Source: Fusibacter bizertensis (GTDB taxonomy: Bacteria > Bacillota > Clostridia > Peptostreptococcales > Acidaminobacteraceae). From it: a stretch of DNA of 64,000 nt. The position numbers and the translations under genes are program-made. Below are positions 63,783 to 64,000 of the stretch, in pieces; position 1 is the stretch's first letter, and each line of letters begins with the position of its first letter. The notes under the pieces were generated by a model. The model worked only from the letters and a program-made list of their open reading frames with translations. It made no database searches and was not told the DNA's origin. The stretch is taken from the NCBI RefSeq assembly GCF_029914245.1, contig NZ_JARYZI010000001.1, positions 558,001 to 622,000 on the forward strand, in the 5' to 3' direction.

Positions 63783-64000
63783 TATATTTACTGACGATTT
63801 CTCTAAAAAAATCTTCACTAATTCCTAGTACATCCATTGCTTCTAAATAATTGGTGTTTTCAGTTGACATCATCTTGCTTTCAATCAGTGAGGATAAGCA
63901 CATCAGCGCAACTTGCTTTTTGCCCAAAATATCTGGGTCATTTGGTATATGGTGATATAGCGTCATCTCAATTATATCATACGGAAAAGCCCACCAGTTT
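63775..64000 (-). CDS. HDOD-type signalling protein, C-terminal end (cut by window edge)
   Basis: 75 residues from the right edge to the TAA at 63775. NWWAFPYDIIEMTLYHH near the visible start is the end of an HD-like/HDOD core (the WxFPxxIIExxxYHH pattern). The open frame continues past 64000. HDOD proteins are signalling modules related to HD-GYP but without catalysis. The start is not in the window. Confidence 0.7.
   Translation of the reverse strand, partial: NWWAFPYDIIEMTLYHHIPNDPDILGKKQVALMCLSSLIESKMMSTENTNYLEAMDVLGISEDFFREIVSKYKE

Overview
The window reads as one continuous chromosomal segment of a low-GC, Gram-positive-type anaerobe of the Clostridia (Bacillota). The evidence is the ferredoxin-type 2-oxoacid oxidoreductase operon, an alaS T-box, the ireB-ruvX-fur and trmR-U32 peptidase-udk gene orders, scpA/scpB, and AGGAGG-type ribosome sites before nearly every gene. 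I see no insertion sequence, prophage, CRISPR array, rRNA or tRNA gene. A Fusibacter/Acidaminobacter-like relative is my guess from gene order only. Most genes lie on the minus strand, so transcription mostly runs from high to low coordinates.

Left part (1-9.1 kb): a truncated HD-GYP phosphodiesterase, a HerA-like ATPase, an MFS and an SLC13/RCK_C transporter pair, a repeat/hairpin element, a TipA-type MerR regulator with its own 19-bp-spacer promoter, oligoendopeptidase F (plus strand) and a CheR methyltransferase. 9.1-19.6 kb holds three housekeeping runs: cmk-plsC-ispH-rpsA; ferredoxin-alpha-beta-gamma oxoacid oxidoreductase plus an RpiR regulator; and cca-scpA-scpB-GNAT.

19.6-36.5 kb: nucleoside salvage (xerD-deoB-purine nucleoside phosphorylase-pyrimidine nucleoside phosphorylase), then a GGDEF protein behind recN and argR, two chromate-transporter halves, and a long run asp23-nusB-Kae1 paralogue-xseA-xseB-ispA-DUF212-dxs-tlyA for translation, DNA repair and isoprenoid synthesis. 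The sporulation genes that flank these loci in Bacillus subtilis (spoIIIA between efp and asp23; spoIVB/spo0A beside recN) are missing here.

36.5-52.7 kb: efp, aroK, a PilT paralogue with a broken ATPase site, mgsA, then the tRNA-modification/cell-wall run mltG-trmR-U32-udk, RNase J with an Asn/Gln repeat tract, fur, DUF1292, ruvX, a ferredoxin-containing aldo/keto reductase, ireB, T-box-controlled alaS and the iscR-iscS-iscU iron-sulfur operon.

52.7-64 kb is the more accessory end: an orphan membrane protein, a DJ-1 protein and a secreted transglutaminase, a type IV pilus operon (pilC, pilin-like genes, intact pilT), a small membrane protein, rarA, a FadR-type regulator, an unplaced soluble protein, a response regulator with an unusual output domain, and the C-terminal end of an HDOD-type protein cut by the window edge. 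Signalling and surface motility (HD-GYP, GGDEF, CheR, REC, HDOD, two PilT-like proteins) recur through the window.

The observations I rate highest are the degenerate PilT paralogue, the 5.2-5.4 kb hairpin repeat, the perfect 7-1-7 palindrome inside the oxoacid oxidoreductase promoter, the missing sporulation genes at three landmarks, and the unplaced proteins in the last 11 kb.
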